Source: JADKCL01 sp046329055
GTDB taxonomy: Bacteria; Bacteroidota; Bacteroidia; J057; JADKCL01
DNA: 64,000 bases
Direction: 5' to 3'
Assembly (NCBI GenBank): GCA_046329055.1
Contig: JAXLVK010000002.1
Location: 53,137 to 117,136, forward strand
Both the position numbers and the translations under genes were made by a program. Below are positions 53,801 to 62,044 of this stretch, piece after piece. Under the pieces are notes generated by a model, which did no database searches, was not told where the DNA came from, and saw nothing but the letters and a program-made list of their open reading frames with translations. Every line of letters begins with the position of its first letter. Position 1 is the stretch's first letter.

Positions 53801-56800
53801 AGACCTGACCCCCAAGCTGCGGGCCTCCCTCACCGCGAGGTTCATGGAGGTGCTGGACAGCGTGGATGGCAATGTGCTGTCCGAGCGCCAAATCCAGCCT
53901 GGCGTGTGGGAACTCTACAAAGAGTCGATCGCCCAAGGGTCCGAGTTCCTGCCTCCGCAGGAGTCCGATGGATTGGCCGCGTTCAAGGCATTCCTGATGG
54001 AGTCCTACCTCAATTACGGCAAGCTCATCCTCTCAGACAGCGGCATCGAAACATTGCGTCGGGCCAATGTGTCCGAGATGTGGAGCGCCTATCTGAGCCT
54101 GTACGCCAAGTCCACTGGGGAGCGGTTCCTGGACATGGACGTGCAGCGCAGCCTGCTTGACGGGTTCCTTGAGTTGCTGGAGAAGTCCGATAGTGACCGC
54201 GCCAAGAGAGAAGCCTGGGCAGACGAACTGGAGGCCTACATCGCGGCATTGCGCGGGGAGCGCGCCCGCTTGGACTCAGCCGACATCAATGCAAAGCCTG
54301 CGGAGCCCGACCTGCTGGACATCTTGATCCATATCCTGGCAGTGACGCTGTCCTCAGCTGAAGGCATCAAGGCCCTGGGATTCGACGGCAGCTCCATGGA
54401 CTTGGAGTTCCTGAGAATGGTTTCCTTGGATGCATTCTGGCCCACCTTCGAGACCAGGCTCCAAAAGCGGTTCAAAGAGCCGAGCCCTGGGGCAATCGCC
54501 CGCTTGAAGGCGGAGTACCATCAAAACCTCCTGATTGCGGTCAAAAAGGGCGTGGGCTTTGAAAATGGGCTCACACAGGACATCCAGAAATACGCCGACT
54601 ACTTGGCGATGGCGGGTCCTGGCGAGAACCCCTATATGCGGCGAGCCATCATCGACGTCCTGAAGGAGATGGGGGGTCAGATCATCGGGCCGGACATGTT
54701 GGTCATCGAAGGGCTGTCCGCCACCGCCATGTGGCCTTCCTTCCTGCGGAAATACATTCAAACCAAGGGCAAGCCGGGCGACCTCCTTGCGGCACAGGAT
54801 GCGCAGCAGGCTTTTGTCCAGACCATGATGAAGTACAATGTCGAGAAGCTTCAGGAGCAAGGCATTGACGCTGAATGGTTCCGCTACGCCGCTAGCCTGA
54901 TGGCTCCCATCAAGGAGCAGGAGGACTATATGGGCAAGGTGGTGCAGCTCGCCTTGAATGCCATGATGACCGTGCTCGACAATGGCATCACCCCTGAGAT
55001 CAAGGCTCAGTTGCTCACGTCACAGCCGGAAGACCTGCTGGACAAGTTCATGGCCTCGGTCCTGAATTCTGACAACCAGCCCCTGCTGCCCAAAGAGGAA
55101 TTCAAGGTACGGACACTCGCGGTCCGGGCCGTCTCCAATACCAAGGTGCCGGATGGCAGTCCCAAGGAGCTTCAGATGCTTTGGGAGGCCTATCAGAACA
55201 TGCTCGCCCCCGAGTTGCCTGGCCCTGTGTCAAGGAAGATCGTGGTGGCGGATTTCTCACTGCCCTACCTGGCGAGCGAGACCCTGGACCGCCTGCCAGC
55301 GAAGGTGAAGCCCGTCGCGCGGCCGCAGTTTGTCCTGCAAGGCGATACCGCCATCGTGACGCCGGGTGCCTCCGTGGACATCCGCATCCTCGACAACGAC
55401 GACCTCGCGGGCATGAAGCCTGCCGATCAGGCCGCCAACATCAAGGTCGCGATCAAGAGCGTCGTGCATGCCCCGGGTGCACTTGGAGGCGTGGCGACAT
55501 TGATCTCGGACCCCAAGGTGCTCGTTCCCGGCGCGCCAGTGAATGTGCTCCGTTACGAGGCATTCTTCGGCATCCCGCTGGAGGGGGGAGAGATTTCTGA
55601 GATCACCTACGAAGTCACCGACACCATCTCCGGCCAAACCGCGCTGGGCAAGGTGCTCATCCTGACCCGGCAGCCTCTCGGCCTCATTTCCGAGCCATGC
55701 TGCTGCTGCAAGGACTACACCTACATGGTCACGCAAGGCGAGACCCTCAAGATCGTGGACCCCTTCATGGCATTTGCAGACCGGGCGCCGTTCGTGCTGC
55801 GACTGCTCAAGGAGGATGGCTCCGAAAGCACCTCGATCTCCACGCCGGAGTTCAATGCCACGCTGCTCAAGAACTCCCTGCAAGTCAATTCCAGCCTGCT
55901 CTTCGAAGGAACTGTCAGGCTACCCTACCGTGTCCGCTACGAGGGCGGCAAGGCCCATTGCGAGGGCATGATCACCGTGATCGTCACCTGCCGCTGCCAG
56001 CTGATGCCATGCGAGGTCACCGTGTCCCTCACAGCTGGCGAGGACGTCGAGGCCCGCAATGTCCTGAGCCCAGAGGAGCGCGAGGAAGGTTTGCAAGTGC
56101 GCCTCAAGGGTGCTGGCGGCCAACCAGTCAATCTCCTGAACAGTCCATTCCCGCAGATCGTGGCAGTGAAGGTCACCGACTTCGACTCGAACTTCAAGGG
56201 CACCATCCTCAAGGTCGCAACGGACGGCAATACCTCCACTTCCGCGCTTGTGCCATTCTACAAGGGCGTGGTCGAGGGCGAAAACTTCGTGATCCACGGC
56301 GAGTGCACCCTCGTCATCCTGGTGAATCCGACCCAGGCACCCTGCCTGCAGGAATACGACATCCCCGCCAATGAAGCCACCACGCTTATGAAAGTGCTGA
56401 CCTCCGACGAGGCCGCGCAGGGCGTGGAGTTGCGGTACAACCACAATGGCGCTCCAGTCTATGTGTTGCCTGTGCTGCCCACCGGATTGGTGAGCGCCTC
56501 GGTGGTCACCGTGACCGGATCGATTGATCCATTCCAGGCCTTCAAAGTGCAGCCCGGCCCCGGATTCTCTGGCACGGTCACCTTCAGCTTCTTCAAGGGT
56601 ACCATGAAGGGCGACACTTTCGCGGTGACCTCCCAGTGCACCATGATCCTCCACGTGCTGCCGCCCCTCGTCACTGGGGACAAGTACACCATCATGGAGA
56701 ACGAGACCTTGGTGATCTTCGACCTGCTGTCACCCTCCGACATCGATAGCGGACTGCGGCTGAGGTTCCCGACCACCAACAACACTGACAGTGGCGGAAG

Positions 56801-59246
56801 CCTCGAATTCTTCAGCTTCAACTTGCGCCTTGCGGACACGGGAGCGGGCAACACCACGGTGCAAACCCTGCCCGAAGGCGCTGCAAGCTTGGAATTGATC
56901 GCAGTGGCGCCTAAGGGTGTGGCCGATACCGGGTTCATGCTGCAGCCTGTATTGGGTTACAATGGCTTGATCACGTGGAACTACGAAGTGTACCTGCTGG
57001 GTGGCGTCACCAACCAAGCGGTCAAGTCAGGAAGCATTCAAGTCACGGTGCTGCCTGTCGCTGATTTCGACTTCACCTACAACCTGAAGCCCTTCGAGCA
57101 GTATTCCAACAACAGCTATCTCTCCGAAAAAGAGGTCGCCGATGGCTGGGAGTTGAAGTTCTTCGACGGAACCCATTTCGTCAACAACATCTTGCTGCCA
57201 TACGGAGTCAAGGCCCTGGAAATCTACAAGGATGAATCCGGGTACCTGAGCGGCTGGGTGTTCCAGTCAACGCCTGAATTCACTGGCGATATCGTCTTCC
57301 GTGTCGGGGCAGTGGAGCCCAACAAAGGCTACCTGATCGGGCACCGCATCTATACGGTCACTGTGAAGGTGCGTCTGGGATCGGGTCCGGGGCCATTCCT
57401 CTACAATACGAATGTGAACCCTGACGAGAGCATCCAACTCACCGACATTATCAGTGCTGAAGACATGAAAGCGGGGATGAGCGTCCTGAGGTTTGCGGAC
57501 AAGTCAGGCGCACCCGTGTCAGTGATTCCCGAGATGCCGTTGGGTCTCTTGGAGGCATTCCTCTCCGAAGGCGGGCCCAGCAACACCCTTGACAGCTCAC
57601 TGAAGGTCGTGACTTCCTCCACTTCCGAGGGCATGGTCATCACCATCCCGATGATCAAGGGAATGTTGGGTCTCAGTGGCTTCAAGGTAATGCAGTCTGG
57701 CCAGGTCGTGCTCAACGTGGGCAACGCCGGACCTGGTTCGTTCTCCTCCGCCATCCAACTGCTTCCCGGCAGGCCTGCTGTGGTGAGTGACCTCATGTCC
57801 GAGAAGGATCGGGCAAATGACATCGAGCTGAGATTTGTCGGCAAGTCCGAGCAGCCCTCTTTGGAGACCAATCTGCCCCTGGGTCTGAACTTCCTGAAGA
57901 TCTACGCCAATCCAGCAGATGGTGCCCCGAATGCAGTGGTGGTGCTCAATGCAGACGGCAAAGGCTTCTCGCAGCTCGTCATCCCGATGTACAAGGTGAA
58001 GCCCAGTCCTGCTGGGGACATGATTGTCAACACTGGCCAGCTGATCGTGGACTTCGCCTACAGCGTGCCCTTCCCCTCATTTGCAGATTCCCGAACGGTG
58101 CCCGCGTCCGAGAAGACCCGATTGGAGGACCTCTTCAGCCAACAGGACAAGGACTCCGGCATCAATCAACTGAACTTCCGGTGGGCCGATGGCCGCGCCT
58201 CCGATCAAGCGGAATTCCTGCCAGCAGGTCTGAACACCTTGGCGATCGCGGACACCCCCGATGCCAAGTACGGGCTGCTCGGAGTGTTGGCGGATGGTAG
58301 TCAGACCTATATCCAGATTCCGCTTTACAAGGGTAGCCTCTACGAATCGGATTTCATCCCGATGTCCTCTGGAGTCTTGTCCTTGATCATCGACAAGCCA
58401 GGCAACCTGCCGACTTTCGAGATGCAGCGGACATTGGTCTTGGGTGAGAAGACGGACTTGACGGACCTGGTCACCGAACAAGACGTGAAGGCCGGCATGC
58501 CCCAGCTGTACTTTGCAGATAGTCAGGGTAATCCCTTGGGTGGCTTCTACGACACACGATTGGCCTTCATTTACTTCACGCCGTTCGGTCAGAACGGGGC
58601 AGACTACACCGCCCTGCAGTTGCAAGCGGTACAGGTCGGACCCATCGTGGTGCCCATGCTCAGGGGTGAACTGACCCCATCGGGATTCATCCCGAAAGCG
58701 ATCGGTCATCTCGTGCTCGATGTGGTGGGGAGCGGCAATGGAGGTCTGCCGAACTACAACTACGAGTTCAACTTCGGGCAGTCACCTTACTACAACATCG
58801 GGGAATATGAGCAGTACAGTGCGCAGTTCCTGTTGAACGGGGTGCAGACCAACTTCGAGAACTATCCGAAGGATCCCAACAACGCGGCGCAGATGATCCT
58901 GGGCAACTACATGTACAACTACCAGTACACCACTGAGTACCTGGTTTATAGGATTCAGCGAGCTCCTTTCTTCACGCAGGAGCAGGATTTCTACATGGGA
59001 GTCTATACCCTGATCATCGACTCGTTGATTGAGGTGACCAAGGCCATCGGAGATGTGGATCGCTGGGGCGGACTGGACTACGTGTTCAACCGGATCACCG
59101 ACGACATTTCCATGCTGCGCAACGTCGGCATCATGGACCTGCCGGTGGGAGAGATCTTCAAGGGCATGCTGTCCTCGAAGACGATTCCATTCGATGCTCG
59201 GCAACTTGGCTACTATATCTCCAATTGGAACCCCCCTAAGGTGTGA
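50838..59246 (+). CDS. Giant modular eCIS protein with two repeat arrays (tail-fibre or baseplate-cage position)
   Basis: 2802 residues, no signal peptide. The N-terminal block (YPQFESNQVLTSAHLNELRQ, LDEQIRLTRSQLIGVGVCAG) resembles a domain I recall from Bacteroidota eCIS clusters. Residues 930-1460 hold about nine degenerate helical units with a W-x-x-Y/F mark at 975, 1024, 1082, 1201, 1299 and 1449. An Ig-like module near 1495-1610 (ILDNDDLAGMKPAD) is followed by about nine beta-rich units of 110-130 residues to 2635; eight keep a S-x-x-D/E-x-x-x-G-type mark. Cys1621-1624 form a CCCC run. The last 165 residues are helical. It stands where Afp13 fibre genes sit; target binding or a baseplate cage are both possible. 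Confidence 0.75.
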   Translation: MNGEYLSYYPQFESNQVLTSAHLNELRQYLDEQIRLTRSQLIGVGVCAGLTFKVLKPTKIDRNLDPSLNFDFGIRVFAGFGVSSEGFMIAIEGEKALPELPTEDPYRSSRYSDYVKYRKYVDQSPDLYWHYGKEANPKQIAITELLTVRDAEQLILDGVPKNTIHDLIESQVKDKVLVLYLELQDIALRSCVGKDCDNKGSKRHITPRILLIERDAKAGIDGTTKPAEIVVTGLDGLLMRQPYPVQMRAPRLISGLQANSTPLQSIISYSTLGNGYLTAIDQWQNTLANEIAASHERYSPFLGLTDRDVDQIGLFKGMSFPVSHAQYGLDLLKDLTRGLNEFNLLAYELKRDVCNEGYIFPRHLMLGTVPHDPIYNSGHYDKYRNYFIQFGLTPAQDRKLRQAQILFVRILQQIKHYVQIPSNLLSKDGEARMVPSQEDEYLVGKGSIPDYYTVSQPLAQSWDPDRYLDGLHDEVLSFEPETYSGKPHVRMPFCYDIDDKPFLRVQNMLNRDVNDCADALGESMQKNNLAFDVVAVKFGKVLNLSDLRQFVMNIPEWAQLESQYHGQRAALHALVANLRGQIRAHDIKGLQKGLALPMDLMERYMDQTPVMENIIYALGANTLLDFVAKDGLPTMVKGAIPNFAADGLSDLYQYMYTELRTFAQYLMLLLNHQRDVLLRQTPDPCDLTERHATQFEIEQALAILGSFLDDRLWVQFQNLIQQAHGYLDAIRQHSPRLFHNFAKLHPGIEHLGGTYKGGTYVLVYEEQFKFLEFPDGGILTEEVREDKVFRSEFDMMALFDDEEAGGEILMDVSFNPDLENKEMKLFLVAALDGITPQGLDSNELLGLRSSKVENIFPNYINALNKRGDLLPIKDESKLASDLILQLDELVGKASETVQGLLPSYVEYLADSYNIDLQKLGVSFGGNSVDSGPLVTKEELMRLTTLLVDILERMDDGFLGPDDFAELRQQHPANVWESYLAKAAAAMDKDLTPKLRASLTARFMEVLDSVDGNVLSERQIQPGVWELYKESIAQGSEFLPPQESDGLAAFKAFLMESYLNYGKLILSDSGIETLRRANVSEMWSAYLSLYAKSTGERFLDMDVQRSLLDGFLELLEKSDSDRAKREAWADELEAYIAALRGERARLDSADINAKPAEPDLLDILIHILAVTLSSAEGIKALGFDGSSMDLEFLRMVSLDAFWPTFETRLQKRFKEPSPGAIARLKAEYHQNLLIAVKKGVGFENGLTQDIQKYADYLAMAGPGENPYMRRAIIDVLKEMGGQIIGPDMLVIEGLSATAMWPSFLRKYIQTKGKPGDLLAAQDAQQAFVQTMMKYNVEKLQEQGIDAEWFRYAASLMAPIKEQEDYMGKVVQLALNAMMTVLDNGITPEIKAQLLTSQPEDLLDKFMASVLNSDNQPLLPKEEFKVRTLAVRAVSNTKVPDGSPKELQMLWEAYQNMLAPELPGPVSRKIVVADFSLPYLASETLDRLPAKVKPVARPQFVLQGDTAIVTPGASVDIRILDNDDLAGMKPADQAANIKVAIKSVVHAPGALGGVATLISDPKVLVPGAPVNVLRYEAFFGIPLEGGEISEITYEVTDTISGQTALGKVLILTRQPLGLISEPCCCCKDYTYMVTQGETLKIVDPFMAFADRAPFVLRLLKEDGSESTSISTPEFNATLLKNSLQVNSSLLFEGTVRLPYRVRYEGGKAHCEGMITVIVTCRCQLMPCEVTVSLTAGEDVEARNVLSPEEREEGLQVRLKGAGGQPVNLLNSPFPQIVAVKVTDFDSNFKGTILKVATDGNTSTSALVPFYKGVVEGENFVIHGECTLVILVNPTQAPCLQEYDIPANEATTLMKVLTSDEAAQGVELRYNHNGAPVYVLPVLPTGLVSASVVTVTGSIDPFQAFKVQPGPGFSGTVTFSFFKGTMKGDTFAVTSQCTMILHVLPPLVTGDKYTIMENETLVIFDLLSPSDIDSGLRLRFPTTNNTDSGGSLEFFSFNLRLADTGAGNTTVQTLPEGAASLELIAVAPKGVADTGFMLQPVLGYNGLITWNYEVYLLGGVTNQAVKSGSIQVTVLPVADFDFTYNLKPFEQYSNNSYLSEKEVADGWELKFFDGTHFVNNILLPYGVKALEIYKDESGYLSGWVFQSTPEFTGDIVFRVGAVEPNKGYLIGHRIYTVTVKVRLGSGPGPFLYNTNVNPDESIQLTDIISAEDMKAGMSVLRFADKSGAPVSVIPEMPLGLLEAFLSEGGPSNTLDSSLKVVTSSTSEGMVITIPMIKGMLGLSGFKVMQSGQVVLNVGNAGPGSFSSAIQLLPGRPAVVSDLMSEKDRANDIELRFVGKSEQPSLETNLPLGLNFLKIYANPADGAPNAVVVLNADGKGFSQLVIPMYKVKPSPAGDMIVNTGQLIVDFAYSVPFPSFADSRTVPASEKTRLEDLFSQQDKDSGINQLNFRWADGRASDQAEFLPAGLNTLAIADTPDAKYGLLGVLADGSQTYIQIPLYKGSLYESDFIPMSSGVLSLIIDKPGNLPTFEMQRTLVLGEKTDLTDLVTEQDVKAGMPQLYFADSQGNPLGGFYDTRLAFIYFTPFGQNGADYTALQLQAVQVGPIVVPMLRGELTPSGFIPKAIGHLVLDVVGSGNGGLPNYNYEFNFGQSPYYNIGEYEQYSAQFLLNGVQTNFENYPKDPNNAAQMILGNYMYNYQYTTEYLVYRIQRAPFFTQEQDFYMGVYTLIIDSLIEVTKAIGDVDRWGGLDYVFNRITDDISMLRNVGIMDLPVGEIFKGMLSSKTIPFDARQLGYYISNWNPPKV

Positions 59247-59257
59247 GGTAGCGGACA

Positions 59258-62044
59258 TTGCCAGGGCAGGTACATAAGATTGGGCGGCAGGTGCTGGAGC
59301 TCGTGGTTCCGCAGGAACCCGGGGTTCGGCAGGTACAGGATGCCTTTCGGGACCTCTACTACGCGCGGCTGCTGCCCGTGCTGGAAAAGGTACTGGACGA
59401 CATGGTGCCGCCCGACAGGATGATCCGCCTTGATCACCTGGAACTCAATCTGGGCCGAACAGGCTGGGATTTGAGTCCCGAGCATCTGGAGGAGCAGCTC
59501 GAGCTTCAGCTCCGTCAACAGATGGAGGAAGTCCTGAAATCAGCGGAGTCCAATGAGCCCCGGTCGCTGGGTGAATACGATTCTGGGGATGCGGACTGGA
59601 ATTTCCTGATGCACTACCTGGTGTATGGCGATGTCCCTGAATGGCTGTCCCCCGTCGATTTTCATCCCGAGGCACAATTGGTGCGGCTGTTGCGCTCGGC
59701 GGATGGGCCTCAGCTGGCCTTGCTCAAAAAGGTGATGAACCTGCCCACCGTGCTGCTGCGCCTGGCTTGGACGATGTCGGAGGCGACTCGCTTGCTGGCG
59801 GTCGAGCGATTGCTGGGCGCGCGGTCGGAGGCCGTCTTGCAGATTCATCGGGACCTGGCAAGGATGCATGGTCAGCGCCCCCTCCTGCCCATGGATGCTG
59901 GCATGTTTGCGTTGCGCCTTTGGGAAAGCAGCCTGTCCATGGTGCCGCTCCTGCCCGAATTGGCAACGAATGCAGTGGACATCTTGCCCATCTACCTCCA
60001 ATCCCTGTTGCCGCAGCCCATCTTCCGGCCCTTGGATCGGGTTTGGTTGCTCCTGCGTGCGGCTTCAGTGGTACCTGAGGGTGCAATCTCAGTGGACACG
60101 GTGCAGGCCATCGTGGAAATGGCAACCTTGGCGGGGATGGAGCCTGACGCGGCATTGGCGCCCGCAAAGCTGTCGGATGCCTTGGTGTCAGAGGAGCCCT
60201 TGATCCGTGACGAGGGCCTCGAAGGAGAGCATTCGCCTAAAGCCGAGCAGGGGGACGAGGTCAGGCCGGAAGCCCTGCAAAAGACGCGGAAGGACCAAGT
60301 CCTCGATCAGCCGCAAGGCGAAGTCGATGCATTGGCGGAAATTCAACCGGCCGCACAAGAGGAGCTGCAATTGCCTTCCGAAGAAAGAACTCGGTCGGAG
60401 GAGGAGTCCCTGAAATCGGAGACGGTAGTCGCGCCAACGCAAGAGCCTTTTTCGCCCGAAGCTCAAGTTTCAGCTCCCGAGGGGCCCAATTTGACGGAAC
60501 AACGTGGATCCCACGTGGAAGAGGAGCTTGCGACGCAAATATCCTTGGATACTCCCGCAGCGGATCATGGATTGACCACAGTTCCAGAACTACAAGAGCC
60601 ATTTTCCGCACAACCGCAAGATGACATTCCCCCTCCCATGACGGACGAGACGGTCCAGTCACCGCCCAACGATTCAATCCTGAATCAGCCCGAAGGTCAG
60701 GTGCCGCCCCTCATGAAGGACCCCGTCACCGATGCGAAGAACGAGGAGCCTAGAGTGCCGCCGCAAAACCAGGTTTCGTCGAATCCAGATCCTGTTCCTC
60801 CCATTTCCAAGGATGTGGCTGAGGCAAGGGAATCGGAAGGGAAACCCAATCAGGAAAACGAGCTGCCAGAAGAAAATCCAGTGGTTGTGGATCGCGCCGA
60901 ATCCGAATCATTGTCCTCAGAGGGATCAGTTGAGAAGGTGAAAGAGCCACTGCATTCGCCGGAACCTGAAATCCCTGGGAGGGAGGTCGCGGAGGAATCA
61001 ACCGTTGTTTCTTCGAACGAGTTGCCCGCAATCGAGGAGGCTCCTTCGACGGAAAAGCTTCCCGAGCCGATGGCCCAAGACTCCGATGAGGCCAAGCGCA
61101 AAGCCTTGTCCGAAGAATCCCCCGATGCCGAAAAGCAGGTGAAATCGCTGCAAAAGGAGGAACCGCTAGCGGTAAATTCCTCAGAAAGGCCCATTTCAGC
61201 CGAAACAGAGTCCCCGGAATCCCTCACGACTACCACCAAGGTCGAAGAGGCTTTGGAGTCAACCGACTCTTCGGCGACTACCGAGAAAGTCGAAGGGTCC
61301 CCGGAATCCCTGACGACTACCGCCAAGAACGGAGAGGCTTTGGAGTCAACCGACTCCTCGGCGACTACCGAGAAAGTCGAAGAGTCCCCCGAGTCCCCCG
61401 GGGTCCCCCGCAGCGCCGAGGAGGAAAGCATCGCCGAGCGCTTCCGCCGCTTCCGGGAACAATGGGCGCAAAATCCTGAATCCCTCATTCCCCGCACCCA
61501 AACCGAGCCGTTGCACATCCCTTGGCGGCAAAATGATCCCAAGCATGGCATGGGCGTACTCTATGCGGGCTTGGTCATCGCTTGGCCCTACATCGGGCCG
61601 CTGTTCAAACGGCTGGAATGGCTCGAAAAGCGCGAATTCGTGAGCCCTGAGGCGCAATTTGCCGCTGTCCACCTGCTGCGCTACGTGGCCACTGGGACAG
61701 TAGGTGAGGTGCAGGACCATGAGCTGGGATTTTGCAAAGTGATGGCCGGGCTCCACCCCACGGACCCAGTTCCGACCGAATTGGGATTGACGGAGGCGCA
61801 GTATGCCGCTGCGGACGAGATGGTGGACGCGATCATCGTCAACTGGGGCGCGGTCAAGCGCACGAGCCGTGCTGGCTTGCGGCAGACCTTCCTTCAGCGG
61901 GCGGGCAATATTCGCAGCGATGAAAATGGCTGGATCGTGCACCTGGAACGCGAAACGATGGATATCTTGCTGGACAGGATTCCATGGGGATTCAGCACCA
62001 TCCGACTAGGGTGGCAATCGAGAATGATATTCGTACAATGGTGA
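59258..62044 (+). CDS. Contractile injection system tape-measure protein with long acidic insert (Afp14-like)
   Basis: 928 residues of the CIS tape-measure family, which sets tube length. It starts at TTG 59258, 11 bases after the giant gene's stop. The N-terminus (HKIGRQVLELVVPQEPGVRQ, MIRLDHLELNLGRTGWDLSP) and the C-terminus (LYAGLVIAWPYIGPLFKRLE, LLRYVATGTVGEVQDHELGF) carry the family marks. Residues about 310-720 are a Glu/Pro/Ser-rich low-complexity insert that probably is disordered, including two 29-residue tandem repeats near 653-710. Its last bases overlap the ATPase start (ATGGTGA at 62038-62044). Confidence 0.85.
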   Translation: MPGQVHKIGRQVLELVVPQEPGVRQVQDAFRDLYYARLLPVLEKVLDDMVPPDRMIRLDHLELNLGRTGWDLSPEHLEEQLELQLRQQMEEVLKSAESNEPRSLGEYDSGDADWNFLMHYLVYGDVPEWLSPVDFHPEAQLVRLLRSADGPQLALLKKVMNLPTVLLRLAWTMSEATRLLAVERLLGARSEAVLQIHRDLARMHGQRPLLPMDAGMFALRLWESSLSMVPLLPELATNAVDILPIYLQSLLPQPIFRPLDRVWLLLRAASVVPEGAISVDTVQAIVEMATLAGMEPDAALAPAKLSDALVSEEPLIRDEGLEGEHSPKAEQGDEVRPEALQKTRKDQVLDQPQGEVDALAEIQPAAQEELQLPSEERTRSEEESLKSETVVAPTQEPFSPEAQVSAPEGPNLTEQRGSHVEEELATQISLDTPAADHGLTTVPELQEPFSAQPQDDIPPPMTDETVQSPPNDSILNQPEGQVPPLMKDPVTDAKNEEPRVPPQNQVSSNPDPVPPISKDVAEARESEGKPNQENELPEENPVVVDRAESESLSSEGSVEKVKEPLHSPEPEIPGREVAEESTVVSSNELPAIEEAPSTEKLPEPMAQDSDEAKRKALSEESPDAEKQVKSLQKEEPLAVNSSERPISAETESPESLTTTTKVEEALESTDSSATTEKVEGSPESLTTTAKNGEALESTDSSATTEKVEESPESPGVPRSAEEESIAERFRRFREQWAQNPESLIPRTQTEPLHIPWRQNDPKHGMGVLYAGLVIAWPYIGPLFKRLEWLEKREFVSPEAQFAAVHLLRYVATGTVGEVQDHELGFCKVMAGLHPTDPVPTELGLTEAQYAAADEMVDAIIVNWGAVKRTSRAGLRQTFLQRAGNIRSDENGWIVHLERETMDILLDRIPWGFSTIRLGWQSRMIFVQW
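61211..61384 (+). repeat. Two tandem 87-bp repeats in the tape-measure gene
   Basis: Copies at 61211-61297 and 61298-61384 differ at only a few bases; each encodes 29 residues with the core ALESTDSSATTEKVE. The next bases, TCCCCCGAGTCC, look like the start of a third copy. Being in frame, the repeat number could change without breaking the gene. Confidence 0.85.
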
